Shown here one piece after another: positions 7,476-15,245 of a stretch of 51,423 bases of DNA. The position numbers were made by a program, and so were the translations under genes. This stretch comes from CALFXN01 sp937957815 (GTDB lineage: Bacteria; Synergistota; Synergistia; Synergistales; Aminobacteriaceae): contig DAIQNX010000021.1 of the NCBI GenBank assembly GCA_036788195.1, forward strand, positions 1 to 51,423. The letters run 5' to 3'. The notes under the pieces were generated by a model. The model was not told the DNA's origin and made no database searches. It saw only the letters and a program-made list of their open reading frames with translations. How positions within the stretch are numbered: position 1 is the stretch's first letter; every line of letters starts with the position of its first letter.

Positions 7476-9719
7476 ATGCGGAGATGTTCGGGATTCGGAC
7501 GGATGCGGGCGGCGTGGATTCTTCCGCTCGCGGTTATTGTCTGGCTTGCGGTTCCGGTCGTTCCGGTCGCGGCGGCGCCGGATGGGAGCGTCGTCCGGAC
7601 GGAGTTCCTGAAGGAGTATTCGCGCGAATGGATCGACGCGAACGCGCTCACCGTCAGGCAGGAGTTCGCCCCCGTCATGACTCCGTCCGTCGCGGGGGAC
7701 GTGAAAGCCCTCGGCCCGGCGAAAAACGGCGTCCGGCTCTATGCGGTTGAGTACGCCACGAGGGACGTCGACGGCGTACCGGCCGTCGCGTCCGGGCTCG
7801 TGATGATTCCGATGCTCTCCGGACCGCGGCCGTGGGTGTCGTACCAGCAGGGAACGATCCTCGATCCGCTCGCCGCGCCGTCGATGCTCCGGAGCGGCGA
7901 AGCCACGGCGATGCTCCACGTCTTCGCGGCCTACGGCTACGTCGTGACGCTTCCCGATTACATCGGCCAGGGACATTCCCTCGCCCGGCACCCGTTTCTT
8001 CATGCGGCGACCGAAGCCTCGGCCGGGGTCCATCTCCTGGAGGCCACGCGGCGGCTGTGCGCCGATCTCGGCGTGCCGCTCTCCGGGAGTCTCTTCCTGA
8101 CGGGGCTCTCGCAGGGAGGGCACGCGACGATGGCGATGCATCGCCTTCTCGAAAGCGGGGGTGGCGTTCCCGTCACGGCCTCGGCGCCGATTTCCGGCCC
8201 GTACCGGCTGCTTCCGTGCTGGCGGCTGTGGCTCCGCGACGGCGATCCCTTCGCGCCCGCCCTCATGGCGAAGGTTATCATCTCTTATTCGGATATCTAC
8301 GGAATCGCGGGCGCAGACGCCTTCCTTCCCGGCTGGGCGCGAAAGGCCGACAATCTGCTCTACGGCCGAACGTCCGGCGCCCGTGAGGTCGCGAAGAGCT
8401 TTCCGCCCGAGCAATCGTCCGTCTTCACCGGGGCGTTCCTGCGCGCCATGGGGCGAGGGACGCACCCGATCTGCCGGCTCCTCGCGCTCAACGACGTCGA
8501 CGGCTGGACTCCGAAAGCGCCCGTCCGACTGTACTACGGCACGAAGGATACCCTCGTTCCCCACGACCTCGCGCTCGAGACGCAGGCCCGGATGAAACGC
8601 GCCGGCGCTCCGGTCGAAGCGGTGGACGTCGGAGCCGTGAACCATCGCGGGACGTTCATGCCGTCGCTTCTTTCCGCACGGACGTGGTTCGATTCGTTCG
8701 TCCCGGACCGCCCGCGGTCCTCCCCGGCCGCGGCGGGTGCGGAACCTCCGGCGGCACACCGGCAGATACGGCTTCCCGCGCCGCTCGGGCCCGGCAGCCG
8801 CGTGGCCGTGATCGCCCTCGCGAGCCCGTCGACCCAGGCGGACATCGAACGATCCGTGAAGGTCCTGGTCGAGCAGTTCGGCTACGAGCCAGTGCTGTAC
8901 CCGTCGACGCGGGAATCGCGCGGCTACCTTTCCGGAACGTCCGACAGGGAAAAGGCGGAGGAACTCAACCGCGCCTTCGAAGATCCGAAGATCGACGGTA
9001 TCCTGTGCCTCCGCGGAGGCTACGGCTCGCAGCGCGTCCTGCCATTTCTCGACCCGGCACGGATCGCGCCGCACCCGAAGGTCTTCATCGGCTACAGCGA
9101 CATCACCGCGATCCATTCGTTCCTGAACGGCACGTGCGGCCTCGTCACGTTCCACGGCCCGATGGTCATTCCATCGCTGCGCTCGCTGGCTGGCGGCGAC
9201 CCGCAACTTGCGGGGCTCTTCGGCTGGATGCGCTGGATGCACCGGCTGCTCGAAGACCCGGATGCGCTTCCCGGACCGCTGCCGACGGTCAAAGCGCTCG
9301 AACGGGTCGTCGGCGGACGCGCGCGGGGGCCGCTCGCCGGCGGGAACCTCACGATGATCGGCACGCTCATGGGAACGCCGTGGGAAGTCGACGTCCGGGG
9401 CAAGATCCTGTTCATCGAGGATGTCGGAGAGAAGGTCTACCGGATCGACCGGATGCTCACGCAGCTCCGCAACTCCGGAAAGCTCGACGGCGTCGCGGGG
9501 TTCATCCTCGGCGACTTCGTGGACTGCCCGTCGCCCGAGGGCTCGCAGACGCTCGACGACGTCGTCCGGGATATCCTGGTTCCGCTCGGCAAGCCGATCG
9601 TCAAAGGGCTTCACGCGGGGCACGGCGACATCAATCTCGCGCTGCCGTTCGGCGTCACGGCCGAGATGGACGCCGACGAGGGAACGGTCGCGTTCCTCGA
9701 ACCCGCGCTGGTCCGGTGA
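7476..9719 (+). CDS. Exported fusion of alpha/beta-hydrolase and S66 LD-carboxypeptidase
   Basis: The 747-residue protein has a signal peptide (AVIVWLAVPVVPVAAAPDG). The first half is an alpha/beta-hydrolase of secretory-lipase/esterase type with nucleophile motif GLSQGG (Ser about 211), a possible acid in YYGTKDT and His in VNHRG. After a Pro/Ala-rich linker (about 410-430) comes a complete peptidase S66 domain: GYSDIT (Ser541 nucleophile), FIEDVGE (Glu) and KGLHAGHGDIN (His). S66 enzymes cut the L,D-bond of murein tetrapeptides, normally in the cytoplasm. Export of such a domain joined to an esterase is unusual and points to work on cell-wall fragments outside the membrane (inference). Start ATG 7476 has GGGAGG upstream. 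Confidence 0.85.
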   Translation: MRRCSGFGRMRAAWILPLAVIVWLAVPVVPVAAAPDGSVVRTEFLKEYSREWIDANALTVRQEFAPVMTPSVAGDVKALGPAKNGVRLYAVEYATRDVDGVPAVASGLVMIPMLSGPRPWVSYQQGTILDPLAAPSMLRSGEATAMLHVFAAYGYVVTLPDYIGQGHSLARHPFLHAATEASAGVHLLEATRRLCADLGVPLSGSLFLTGLSQGGHATMAMHRLLESGGGVPVTASAPISGPYRLLPCWRLWLRDGDPFAPALMAKVIISYSDIYGIAGADAFLPGWARKADNLLYGRTSGAREVAKSFPPEQSSVFTGAFLRAMGRGTHPICRLLALNDVDGWTPKAPVRLYYGTKDTLVPHDLALETQARMKRAGAPVEAVDVGAVNHRGTFMPSLLSARTWFDSFVPDRPRSSPAAAGAEPPAAHRQIRLPAPLGPGSRVAVIALASPSTQADIERSVKVLVEQFGYEPVLYPSTRESRGYLSGTSDREKAEELNRAFEDPKIDGILCLRGGYGSQRVLPFLDPARIAPHPKVFIGYSDITAIHSFLNGTCGLVTFHGPMVIPSLRSLAGGDPQLAGLFGWMRWMHRLLEDPDALPGPLPTVKALERVVGGRARGPLAGGNLTMIGTLMGTPWEVDVRGKILFIEDVGEKVYRIDRMLTQLRNSGKLDGVAGFILGDFVDCPSPEGSQTLDDVVRDILVPLGKPIVKGLHAGHGDINLALPFGVTAEMDADEGTVAFLEPALVR

Positions 9720-9729
9720 CGGGGCGAGA

Positions 9730-10112
9730 CTACCTGGAAGGCTCTTCGAACGGCAGACGCCGGAAGTAGAATTTCCGGTCCTCGTCGGTGATCGTGCGCA
9801 ACGCCCTGCACGGGTTCCCGGCCGCGATCGCCGACGGGGGGACGTCCCGCGTGACGACGCTTCCCGCGCCGATCACGGCATTCTCGCCGATCGTCACGCC
9901 GGGCGTCACGATTACGCCGCCGCCGAGCCAGACGTTGTTTCCGATCGTCACGGGCATCGCGTATTCGATCCCCGCGTTTCGCGGCTCCGGATGCGCGGGG
10001 TGTCCGGCCGTATAGATGTGGACGCCGGGGCCGAAGAGCACGTTGTCGCCGATCGTGACGACGGCGCAGTCGAGGACGACGCAGTCGTAGTTCGCGTAGA
10101 AGTTCTCGCCGA
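9730..10112 (-). CDS. Maltose/galactoside-type O-acetyltransferase, N-terminus lost in the gap
   Basis: The readable part (128 codons) begins GENFYANYDCVVLDCA and has the left-handed beta-helix hexapeptide repeats of the LacA/Maa family, including HIYTAGHPAHPEPR with the catalytic His and the ending RDVPPSAIAAGNPCR. These cytoplasmic trimers move acetyl from acetyl-CoA to sugars. About 60 N-terminal residues should lie beyond 10112, where the N run starts. The sequence on the other side (10213-10242, AYTRDAALR) does not look like the family's start, so the join is uncertain. Intactness cannot be judged. Confidence 0.8.
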
Positions 10113-10212
10113 NNNNNNNNNNNNNNNNNNNNNNNNNNNNNNNNNNNNNNNNNNNNNNNNNNNNNNNNNNNNNNNNNNNNNNNNNNNNNNNNNNNNNNNN
10201 NNNNNNNNNNNN
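10113..10212. other. Scaffold gap, 100 N
   Basis: Exactly 100 undetermined bases, the conventional length for a gap of unknown size. It removes the start of the acetyltransferase gene and joins it to a stretch of gene fragments. Order and distance across it should not be trusted. Confidence 0.95.
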
Positions 10213-10225
10213 GCGCAACGCCGCG

Positions 10226-10681
10226 TCACGAGTATACGCCACGGAGCGGAACCTTCGCGGATCCTCTCGGCCCTCCGCCGCCGCTCATGTTCGCTGGAAG
10301 CGACGAAATTCTCCTCAACGACTCGATCCGCTTCGCCGAACGGGCGAGGCTGCGATGGAGGAAATCCGTGCATTCGTACGGGAACACGGTGTCGCGTCGG
10401 TACCCCGTCAGGGGCAAAGACATCGACGTGGAGAGCGGCAGTGAAAAAGACGTCCGGATGTTTTTCAGGGATACGGACCTTCCGGACTCCATCCGGACGA
10501 CCGCGGACTGGGTCGTCCCCATTCTTTCCGCCACGTCCTGCTGCGTCAGCCCGGCGGCCATGCGTGCCCGGATCAGCGTATCGGCTATCTGGAATTCTTC
10601 GGTCAACGCTTCGGACTCCCGTACGAAATCGGGATCTTTATGGAATTCCTTCTTGATGTCACTGTAGGAAATGGATGCCAT
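10226..10681 (-). pseudogene. HigA-type XRE antitoxin, C-terminus replaced
   Basis: The first 70 or so residues are a good HigA-type antitoxin: a leader (MASISYSDIKKEFHKDP) and an XRE helix-turn-helix (ARMAAGLTQQDVAERMGTTQSAVVRMESGR). After the SGR turn the family's last strands are missing. The frame instead runs through a 51-bp segment also found near 16.6 kb and on to low-quality sequence reaching the gap. The start at 10681 has GGGAGGTG upstream. A toxin-like relic stops 7 nt before it, which is the usual higB-higA order. The DNA-binding half may still be made, but the protein as a whole looks damaged. Confidence 0.6.
10408..10458. repeat. 51-bp repeat, copy 1
   Basis: The segment starting TCAGGGGC and ending GTCCGGA matches 16580-16630 at 46 of 51 positions with no gaps. 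Both copies lie next to a damaged toxin-antitoxin gene. Confidence 0.75.
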
Positions 10682-10687
10682 GAGGAT

Positions 10688-10753
10688 TCACCTCCCTGTT
10701 CGCACAAGCGCGATACGGTCCATGGCGATTTCGATCTCCCTGCGGGGTATTTT
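10688..10753 (-). pseudogene. 3' stub of a HigB/RelE-like toxin gene
   Basis: The minus-strand peptide KIPRREIEIAMDRIALVRTG ends in a stop 7 nt before the HigA-type start. It matches the conserved tail of Gp49/HigB toxins (QKTPxREIExAxxR). Upstream the frame is lost; a neighbouring frame gives an unrelated open peptide (LIRSYDLENPDRPYVARVTG). The toxin core is absent, so only the C-terminal stub remains. Confidence 0.5.
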
Positions 10754-10919
10754 CCCGTCACGCGGGCGACGTAGGGGCGATCCGGATTCTCGAGATCGTA
10801 CGAGCGGATCAATTCCTCTTCGTGATCGCTGGAGCCGATTACCGGGTCACGAGAAGCGACGTTCCCGCTTATCCGTGTCGTTCCGTCGCGTTCTTTCCCG
10901 GACGGATCGGGATCGTGGG

Positions 10920-11027
10920 GGCTTCCTGCGCGACAGATACGTCCGCGACAACAAGGTCCGTGTCTATTCGATCAACATCAACGACGGCAACATCGACGCG
11001 ATCTGCCGCATCACGAGCGTCTCGTAG
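10920..11027 (+). pseudogene. C-terminal stub of a SelA-like PLP enzyme
   Basis: The plus-strand peptide GFLRDRYVRDNKVRVYSINI followed by NDGNIDAICRI ends at TAG 11025-11027. It matches the C-terminus of the intact SelA-like enzyme at 40719-41930 (IFLRDRYVTENKIRVYSMNM). Nothing upstream in this frame resembles the rest of that family. It is a gene relic, either of a paralogue or from a rearrangement. Confidence 0.7.
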
Positions 11028-11131
11028 ATGCAGTAGTCGGGGTGCGGGGCGATCACCGCGGCCACGCCTTCGTCGCCGACGAGGTGCGAACAGGATGCGG
11101 GATTTTCCGCGACGATGTTTTTGAAATACAT
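10964..11131 (-). pseudogene. Possible N-terminal stub of a metallo-beta-lactamase-fold hydrolase
   Basis: The minus-strand peptide MYFKNIVAENPASCSHLVGD followed by EGVAAVIAPHPDYCIYETL resembles the start of glyoxalase-II/persulfide-dioxygenase-type proteins (IYFxQIVxExxxxxSYLVG...AAVVDP). After about 35 residues it runs into the antisense of the SelA-like stub, so the catalytic HxHxDH part is missing. Similarity was judged by eye only. Confidence 0.35.
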
Positions 11132-11312
11132 ACGTGCCTTCCATCCCGCGCGCGGGTCAGGATGTTGTTGCCGTCGCGACGATCGGGGAGCAGAATACAC
11201 GATCTCGATTGTTTGGCAATGAACGATTGTTCGTACATGCATGAAACGACGACTCTATATGGTACACTACATTAATGAAGGAAAACTTCCACGAAGGAGA
11301 TGATCTCGCACC

Positions 11313-12872
11313 ATGTCCGCTCCGGAAACGACGTCCGTACGTAAAGGATTCGTCATGCGCATGCTTGACACGATCGAACGGGTAGGAAACGCGCTTCCCA
11401 GCCCCGCGACGATCTTCGTCATCCTCGGAATCGTCACGCTTGCCGCATCCGCGATCTGTGCGCTGCTCGGCGTCTCGGTCACCTACGACGTCTTCAACGC
11501 GACGGCCAGGGCGTTCGAGAAGAAGACCGTCGCGGTCGTGAACCTGCTCTCGGCCGACGGAGTCCGGCACCTCGTCACGTCCGTGGTCAAGAACTTCACG
11601 ACCTTCTTCCCGCTCGGCACCGTGTTCACGATCATCATCGGCGTCAGCGTCGCGGAGGGCAGCGGCTTTCTCGCGGCGCTGCTCAAAAAGGTCGTCGCGA
11701 TCACGCCGCGTTTCCTCGTGTCCGCGGTCGTCGTCTTCCTCGGAGTCATGTCGAACATCGCGTCGTCGACAGGGTACGTCGTGCTCGTGCCGCTCGGAGC
11801 GATCGTCTTCATGGCGTTCCGAAGGCATCCGATCGCCGGCCTCGCGGCCGCGTTCGCGGGTGTGTCGGGCGGGTGGAGCGCGAACCTCCTGATCGGCTCG
11901 AACGATCCCATGTTCGCGGGCATGACAACGCAGGCCGCGAACATCATCGACACGGCGTATTCCGTGACGCCGCTCTGCAACTGGTATTTCATGATCGCGT
12001 CGACGTTTTTGATCACGCTGATAGGGACCTTCGTGACGGACCGGATCGTCGAGCCGCGTCTCGTCCCGTACGACTTCACGCAAGGCGAGACGGTCCGCGA
12101 CATCACGGCCGACGAAAAGCGCGGAATGCGGTGGGCTGCCCTGTCGGCGCTCGTCTATGTCGCGATCATGCTCGCGCTCGTGCTGCCGTCGAATGGCCTG
12201 CTCCGGAACCCCGCGACGGGGTCAGTCCTCTCGTCGCCCTTCATGAGCGGGATCATCTTCTTCATGATGCTGCTCTTCCTGATTCCGGGCGTGTTCTACG
12301 GGATCGGCGCGGGGACGATCAGGAATGACAAGGACGTGGTCGAGATGATGAACCGGGGCATCTCGGGACTCGCGAGCTTCCTCGTCCTGATCTTCTTCGC
12401 GGCGCAGTTCACCGCGTGGTTCAACGAGTCGAACCTCGGAATCGTGATTTCGGTCGCGGGCGCCAACGCGCTGAAGGCCGTCGGATTCGTCGGCCTGCCG
12501 CTCATCATCAGCTTCATCCTCGTGACGACCTTCATCAACATCTTCATCGCGGTCGACACGGCAAAATGGGCGATGATGGCGCCGATTTTCGTGCCGATGT
12601 TCATGCGCCTCGGCCTGTCCCCCGAACTCACGCAGGTCGCGTACCGGATCGGAGACTCGTGCACGAACGTCGTCGCGCCGCTCATGCCGTTCTTCGTGCT
12701 CACGGTCGCGTTCTTCCAGAAGTACGACAAGAAGGCGGGAATCGGCAGCGTCGTGTCCACGATGCTTCCCTACTCGATCTTCTTCCTGATCGGCTGGACG
12801 CTGCTCTTCGTCGTGTGGTACCTGATGGGCTGGCCGCTCGGCCCCGGCGCCCCGCTGTTCTACCACGTGTAG
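11313..12872 (+). CDS. abgT: AbgT-family carrier (p-aminobenzoyl-glutamate type)
   Basis: A 519-residue integral membrane protein, close to the 508 residues of E. coli AbgT, with about ten or more hydrophobic helices. Family signatures include FVILGIVTLAASAI near the N-terminus and the conserved GVSGGWSANLLIGSNDPMFA followed by GMTTQAA. AbgT members import p-aminobenzoyl-glutamate or related dipeptide-like compounds; some are drug or sulfonamide exporters. The downstream M24 peptidase, 19 nt away, could split an imported aminoacyl compound, which favours import (inference). Start ATG 11313 has AAGGAG upstream. Confidence 0.88.
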   Translation: MSAPETTSVRKGFVMRMLDTIERVGNALPSPATIFVILGIVTLAASAICALLGVSVTYDVFNATARAFEKKTVAVVNLLSADGVRHLVTSVVKNFTTFFPLGTVFTIIIGVSVAEGSGFLAALLKKVVAITPRFLVSAVVVFLGVMSNIASSTGYVVLVPLGAIVFMAFRRHPIAGLAAAFAGVSGGWSANLLIGSNDPMFAGMTTQAANIIDTAYSVTPLCNWYFMIASTFLITLIGTFVTDRIVEPRLVPYDFTQGETVRDITADEKRGMRWAALSALVYVAIMLALVLPSNGLLRNPATGSVLSSPFMSGIIFFMMLLFLIPGVFYGIGAGTIRNDKDVVEMMNRGISGLASFLVLIFFAAQFTAWFNESNLGIVISVAGANALKAVGFVGLPLIISFILVTTFINIFIAVDTAKWAMMAPIFVPMFMRLGLSPELTQVAYRIGDSCTNVVAPLMPFFVLTVAFFQKYDKKAGIGSVVSTMLPYSIFFLIGWTLLFVVWYLMGWPLGPGAPLFYHV

Positions 12873-12891
12873 CCCGAGACGGAGGCGCCGA

Positions 12892-14073
12892 ATGCAATCC
12901 AAGCGGCATCGCGTCCAGGAGCTGCTTCGGGAGCGTCATATCGACGGGGCGATCCTGTCGTCCCCCGAAAACTTCCATTACGCGACGGGAGCGGCGAGCC
13001 ACCAGCACACCGTTTCGCGTCAGCCGACGATGGCCTCCGTCGTCCTTTCGACGCGCGCGGAGGAGGAGCCCTTCGTCGTCTGCATGGATTTCGAGCATCC
13101 GACGATGCTCGAGAAGCTCGAGGGAATCAGGGCCGTCCCGTATTCGAGCTGGGTGGGGGTGCGCGAGTACGGGGAGATCGTCTCGCGCGCGGAACGCTTG
13201 GATCGGGATACGACCTTCGTGACGTTCTTCGACGCGCTCGCGCGGTGCGTCCGCGACATCGGCGTCTCGGACGGGACGATCGGGATCGAGCTGGATTTCG
13301 TTCCCGAACCCTTCTTTCGGAAGCTCGTCGATCTTTTCCCGAAGGCCCGGTTCGTCGACGTCTCGCCGCTCCTGATCCTGGCGAGAAGCGTCAAGACGGC
13401 CGAGGAGATCGTGACCTTCCGGACGCTTACGGAGGTCATGGACCGGGCATTGCTTCGCGCGAGCGAGGCCGTCCGCGTCGGGGCGACCGAGCGTGATGTC
13501 GCGCAGGTCTTCCGGGAGAACGTCATGGCCTCGGGCGTCTGCGCGCCGAGTTCCTGGAGCATGTTCACTACGGGCGCGAACGCGAGTATGCTTCGAGCGG
13601 GTGGGGAGCGGCGGATCGCGGACGGTGACGTCTTCAAGTTCGACGGGGGCGTCAACGCGGAATTCGATTTCTACACGACCGATACGTCGCGGTCGTGGAT
13701 CGTCGGCGACGCGGATCCCGAACTCGTCGCTCTGAAGGACCGTCTTTGCGAGGCGCAGCGACGGATGATCGCGGCCGCCGTTCCGGGGATGCCGATCTCG
13801 GAGCTCTTCCGGACCGGGTTCGACCACGTAAGGGCCGAATACGACTGCTATCGCCGCGGGCACCTGGGCCACAGCATCAGCATGGGGCCGCAGACCGCGG
13901 AGGCGCCGTTCATCACGGCGACGGAAACACGCCCCCTCGAGCCCGGGATGATCCTCTGCGTCGAGGTTCCGTGCTATATCGAGGGTACGGCCGGGTTCAA
14001 CATCGAGGACATGATCCTGATTACCGACACCGGCTGCGAGGTCCTGACGCACCGCACCCCGCACTACCTTTAG
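12892..14073 (+). CDS. M24 family metallopeptidase (Xaa-Pro dipeptidase/aminopeptidase type)
   Basis: The 393-residue protein has the creatinase-like N-domain (1-150) and a pita-bread catalytic domain. All five metal ligands can be placed: Asp in FKFDGG, Asp in TTDTSRS, His in GHLGHSIS, Glu in CVEVPCY and Glu in FNIEDM. It is cytoplasmic with two metal ions, usually Mn or Co, and cleaves an X-Pro or similar bond. GGAGG lies about 7 nt before the ATG, and the gene directly follows abgT, so the two probably share a transcript. The true substrate may be whatever the AbgT carrier brings in. Confidence 0.88.
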   Translation: MQSKRHRVQELLRERHIDGAILSSPENFHYATGAASHQHTVSRQPTMASVVLSTRAEEEPFVVCMDFEHPTMLEKLEGIRAVPYSSWVGVREYGEIVSRAERLDRDTTFVTFFDALARCVRDIGVSDGTIGIELDFVPEPFFRKLVDLFPKARFVDVSPLLILARSVKTAEEIVTFRTLTEVMDRALLRASEAVRVGATERDVAQVFRENVMASGVCAPSSWSMFTTGANASMLRAGGERRIADGDVFKFDGGVNAEFDFYTTDTSRSWIVGDADPELVALKDRLCEAQRRMIAAAVPGMPISELFRTGFDHVRAEYDCYRRGHLGHSISMGPQTAEAPFITATETRPLEPGMILCVEVPCYIEGTAGFNIEDMILITDTGCEVLTHRTPHYL

Positions 14074-14100
14074 GGATCCGAATCCCCACGATCGTCATCC

Positions 14101-14128
14101 GCCCGGCCGCGAGCGTTCGCGGCCGGGC
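14101..14128 (+). terminator. Hairpin after the M24 peptidase gene
   Basis: A perfect 12-bp repeat (GCCCGGCCGCGA / TCGCGGCCGGGC) with a 4-nt loop lies 27 nt after the stop codon. There is no T run, so it may act as an RNA-stabilising end or a factor-dependent stop. Confidence 0.5.
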
Positions 14129-14321
14129 GCGCGCCGGAAAGCTCCGGCCCCGAGGGAATATAGGGTCTGCCCGCGAGCATCTTCACCCTCCCGGTCGCCG
14201 GCGCCGTTTCCGTTTCAGCGTTTTTTTCATATTCGTCACGGGATTCTCCTCCGGACGGTCCGTCTCGGGACGGGGCCATCGTCGCGGCGCCGAACCGCGG
14301 AGCGGTATGCGCGAATGATTT

Positions 14322-15245
14322 TCAGTGCATCTCTTGATAGGCTGAAAGCCTGGAGTGGTATTCGTCCAGCGTATCCGTCACAGGTTCAGCCGCGCGATCG
14401 AGCAACAGATCCGGCAGATAGTGCGCTTTCCTGCCTCCGTCGATCATCGCGCGGAGACAGCCGATGCAATAAACTATGACATCGTCGCATGGAAATTGAT
14501 TCGCCCTCATCTTTATGCGGTTCTCGACCCGCTCATTCGGCGCGTATCCATAGAAGTTGTCGCCGCAGCATATGGATTCGATCCCGCTGAACGTGGCTTC
14601 CACGATTTCAATATTCATCTTCCGCAGCAGGCTCCGGATCGCCTGATGCACCTGCGGTTTGTGGCGGTATCCGCACGGATCGTGGACCGATGCCTTCAAC
14701 CCGCTGTGATCCGGCAGTTTCATCCCATTGACGCCATCGATGACCTCCCAGTATGAGATCGTATTGATCCCATGATAAAGGGAACGGAATCTGCGATCAC
14801 ATCCGGCGCAGTTATTGATTATCGTTGATCCTTCAGGCAGTCCGGGATCATGCCGGCAGCAAATGTCGTGAAACCTCACATCGCCGAAATGTTCCTGCAA
14901 CAATTGCAACATCATGTCCGGAACGACCGGTTTATACAGGCTCAGCGCGCAGCCCGCATTGAAGTAGCACGTATCCATGTCGACGTCACGGGGAGACACG
15001 CTGCCTCTGATAGCAGGCACGCTATGAGCGGCCCCAATCGGGCAGACGCCGGCGCAGGTTCCGCAATCAATGCAGACCTGCGGGTCGATCTCATGCTTTC
15101 CCTCCGTCTCGACAATCGCACTCACCGGACATTCGGCGACGCATGCTCCGCACAGGACGCACAAATCGGATATGACGTAATGAAACGTATCTTCAATGCC
15201 TGTTCTGACAAGGTCGACGGGTATGCTTTTTCTATCGCCCCTCAT
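14322..15245 (-). CDS. Fe-S protein with two 4Fe-4S clusters and a CCG domain (HdrB-like)
   Basis: The 307-residue protein starts with a bacterial ferredoxin domain (CVLCGACVAECP at about 32-43 and CIDCGTCAGVCP at about 58-69). It continues into a Cys-rich CCG-type domain related to HdrB and GlpC (NAGCALSLY, DICCRHD, NCAGCDRR, SVHDPCGYR, ICCGDNFYG). Such proteins pass electrons or carry out disulfide chemistry; the exact substrate is unknown. The ATG overlaps the ada stop by 4 nt, so translation is coupled. GC is lower than in the neighbours, which fits acquisition together with ada. A link between DNA-alkylation repair and this redox protein is not obvious. Confidence 0.85.
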   Translation of the reverse strand: MRGDRKSIPVDLVRTGIEDTFHYVISDLCVLCGACVAECPVSAIVETEGKHEIDPQVCIDCGTCAGVCPIGAAHSVPAIRGSVSPRDVDMDTCYFNAGCALSLYKPVVPDMMLQLLQEHFGDVRFHDICCRHDPGLPEGSTIINNCAGCDRRFRSLYHGINTISYWEVIDGVNGMKLPDHSGLKASVHDPCGYRHKPQVHQAIRSLLRKMNIEIVEATFSGIESICCGDNFYGYAPNERVENRIKMRANQFPCDDVIVYCIGCLRAMIDGGRKAHYLPDLLLDRAAEPVTDTLDEYHSRLSAYQEMH

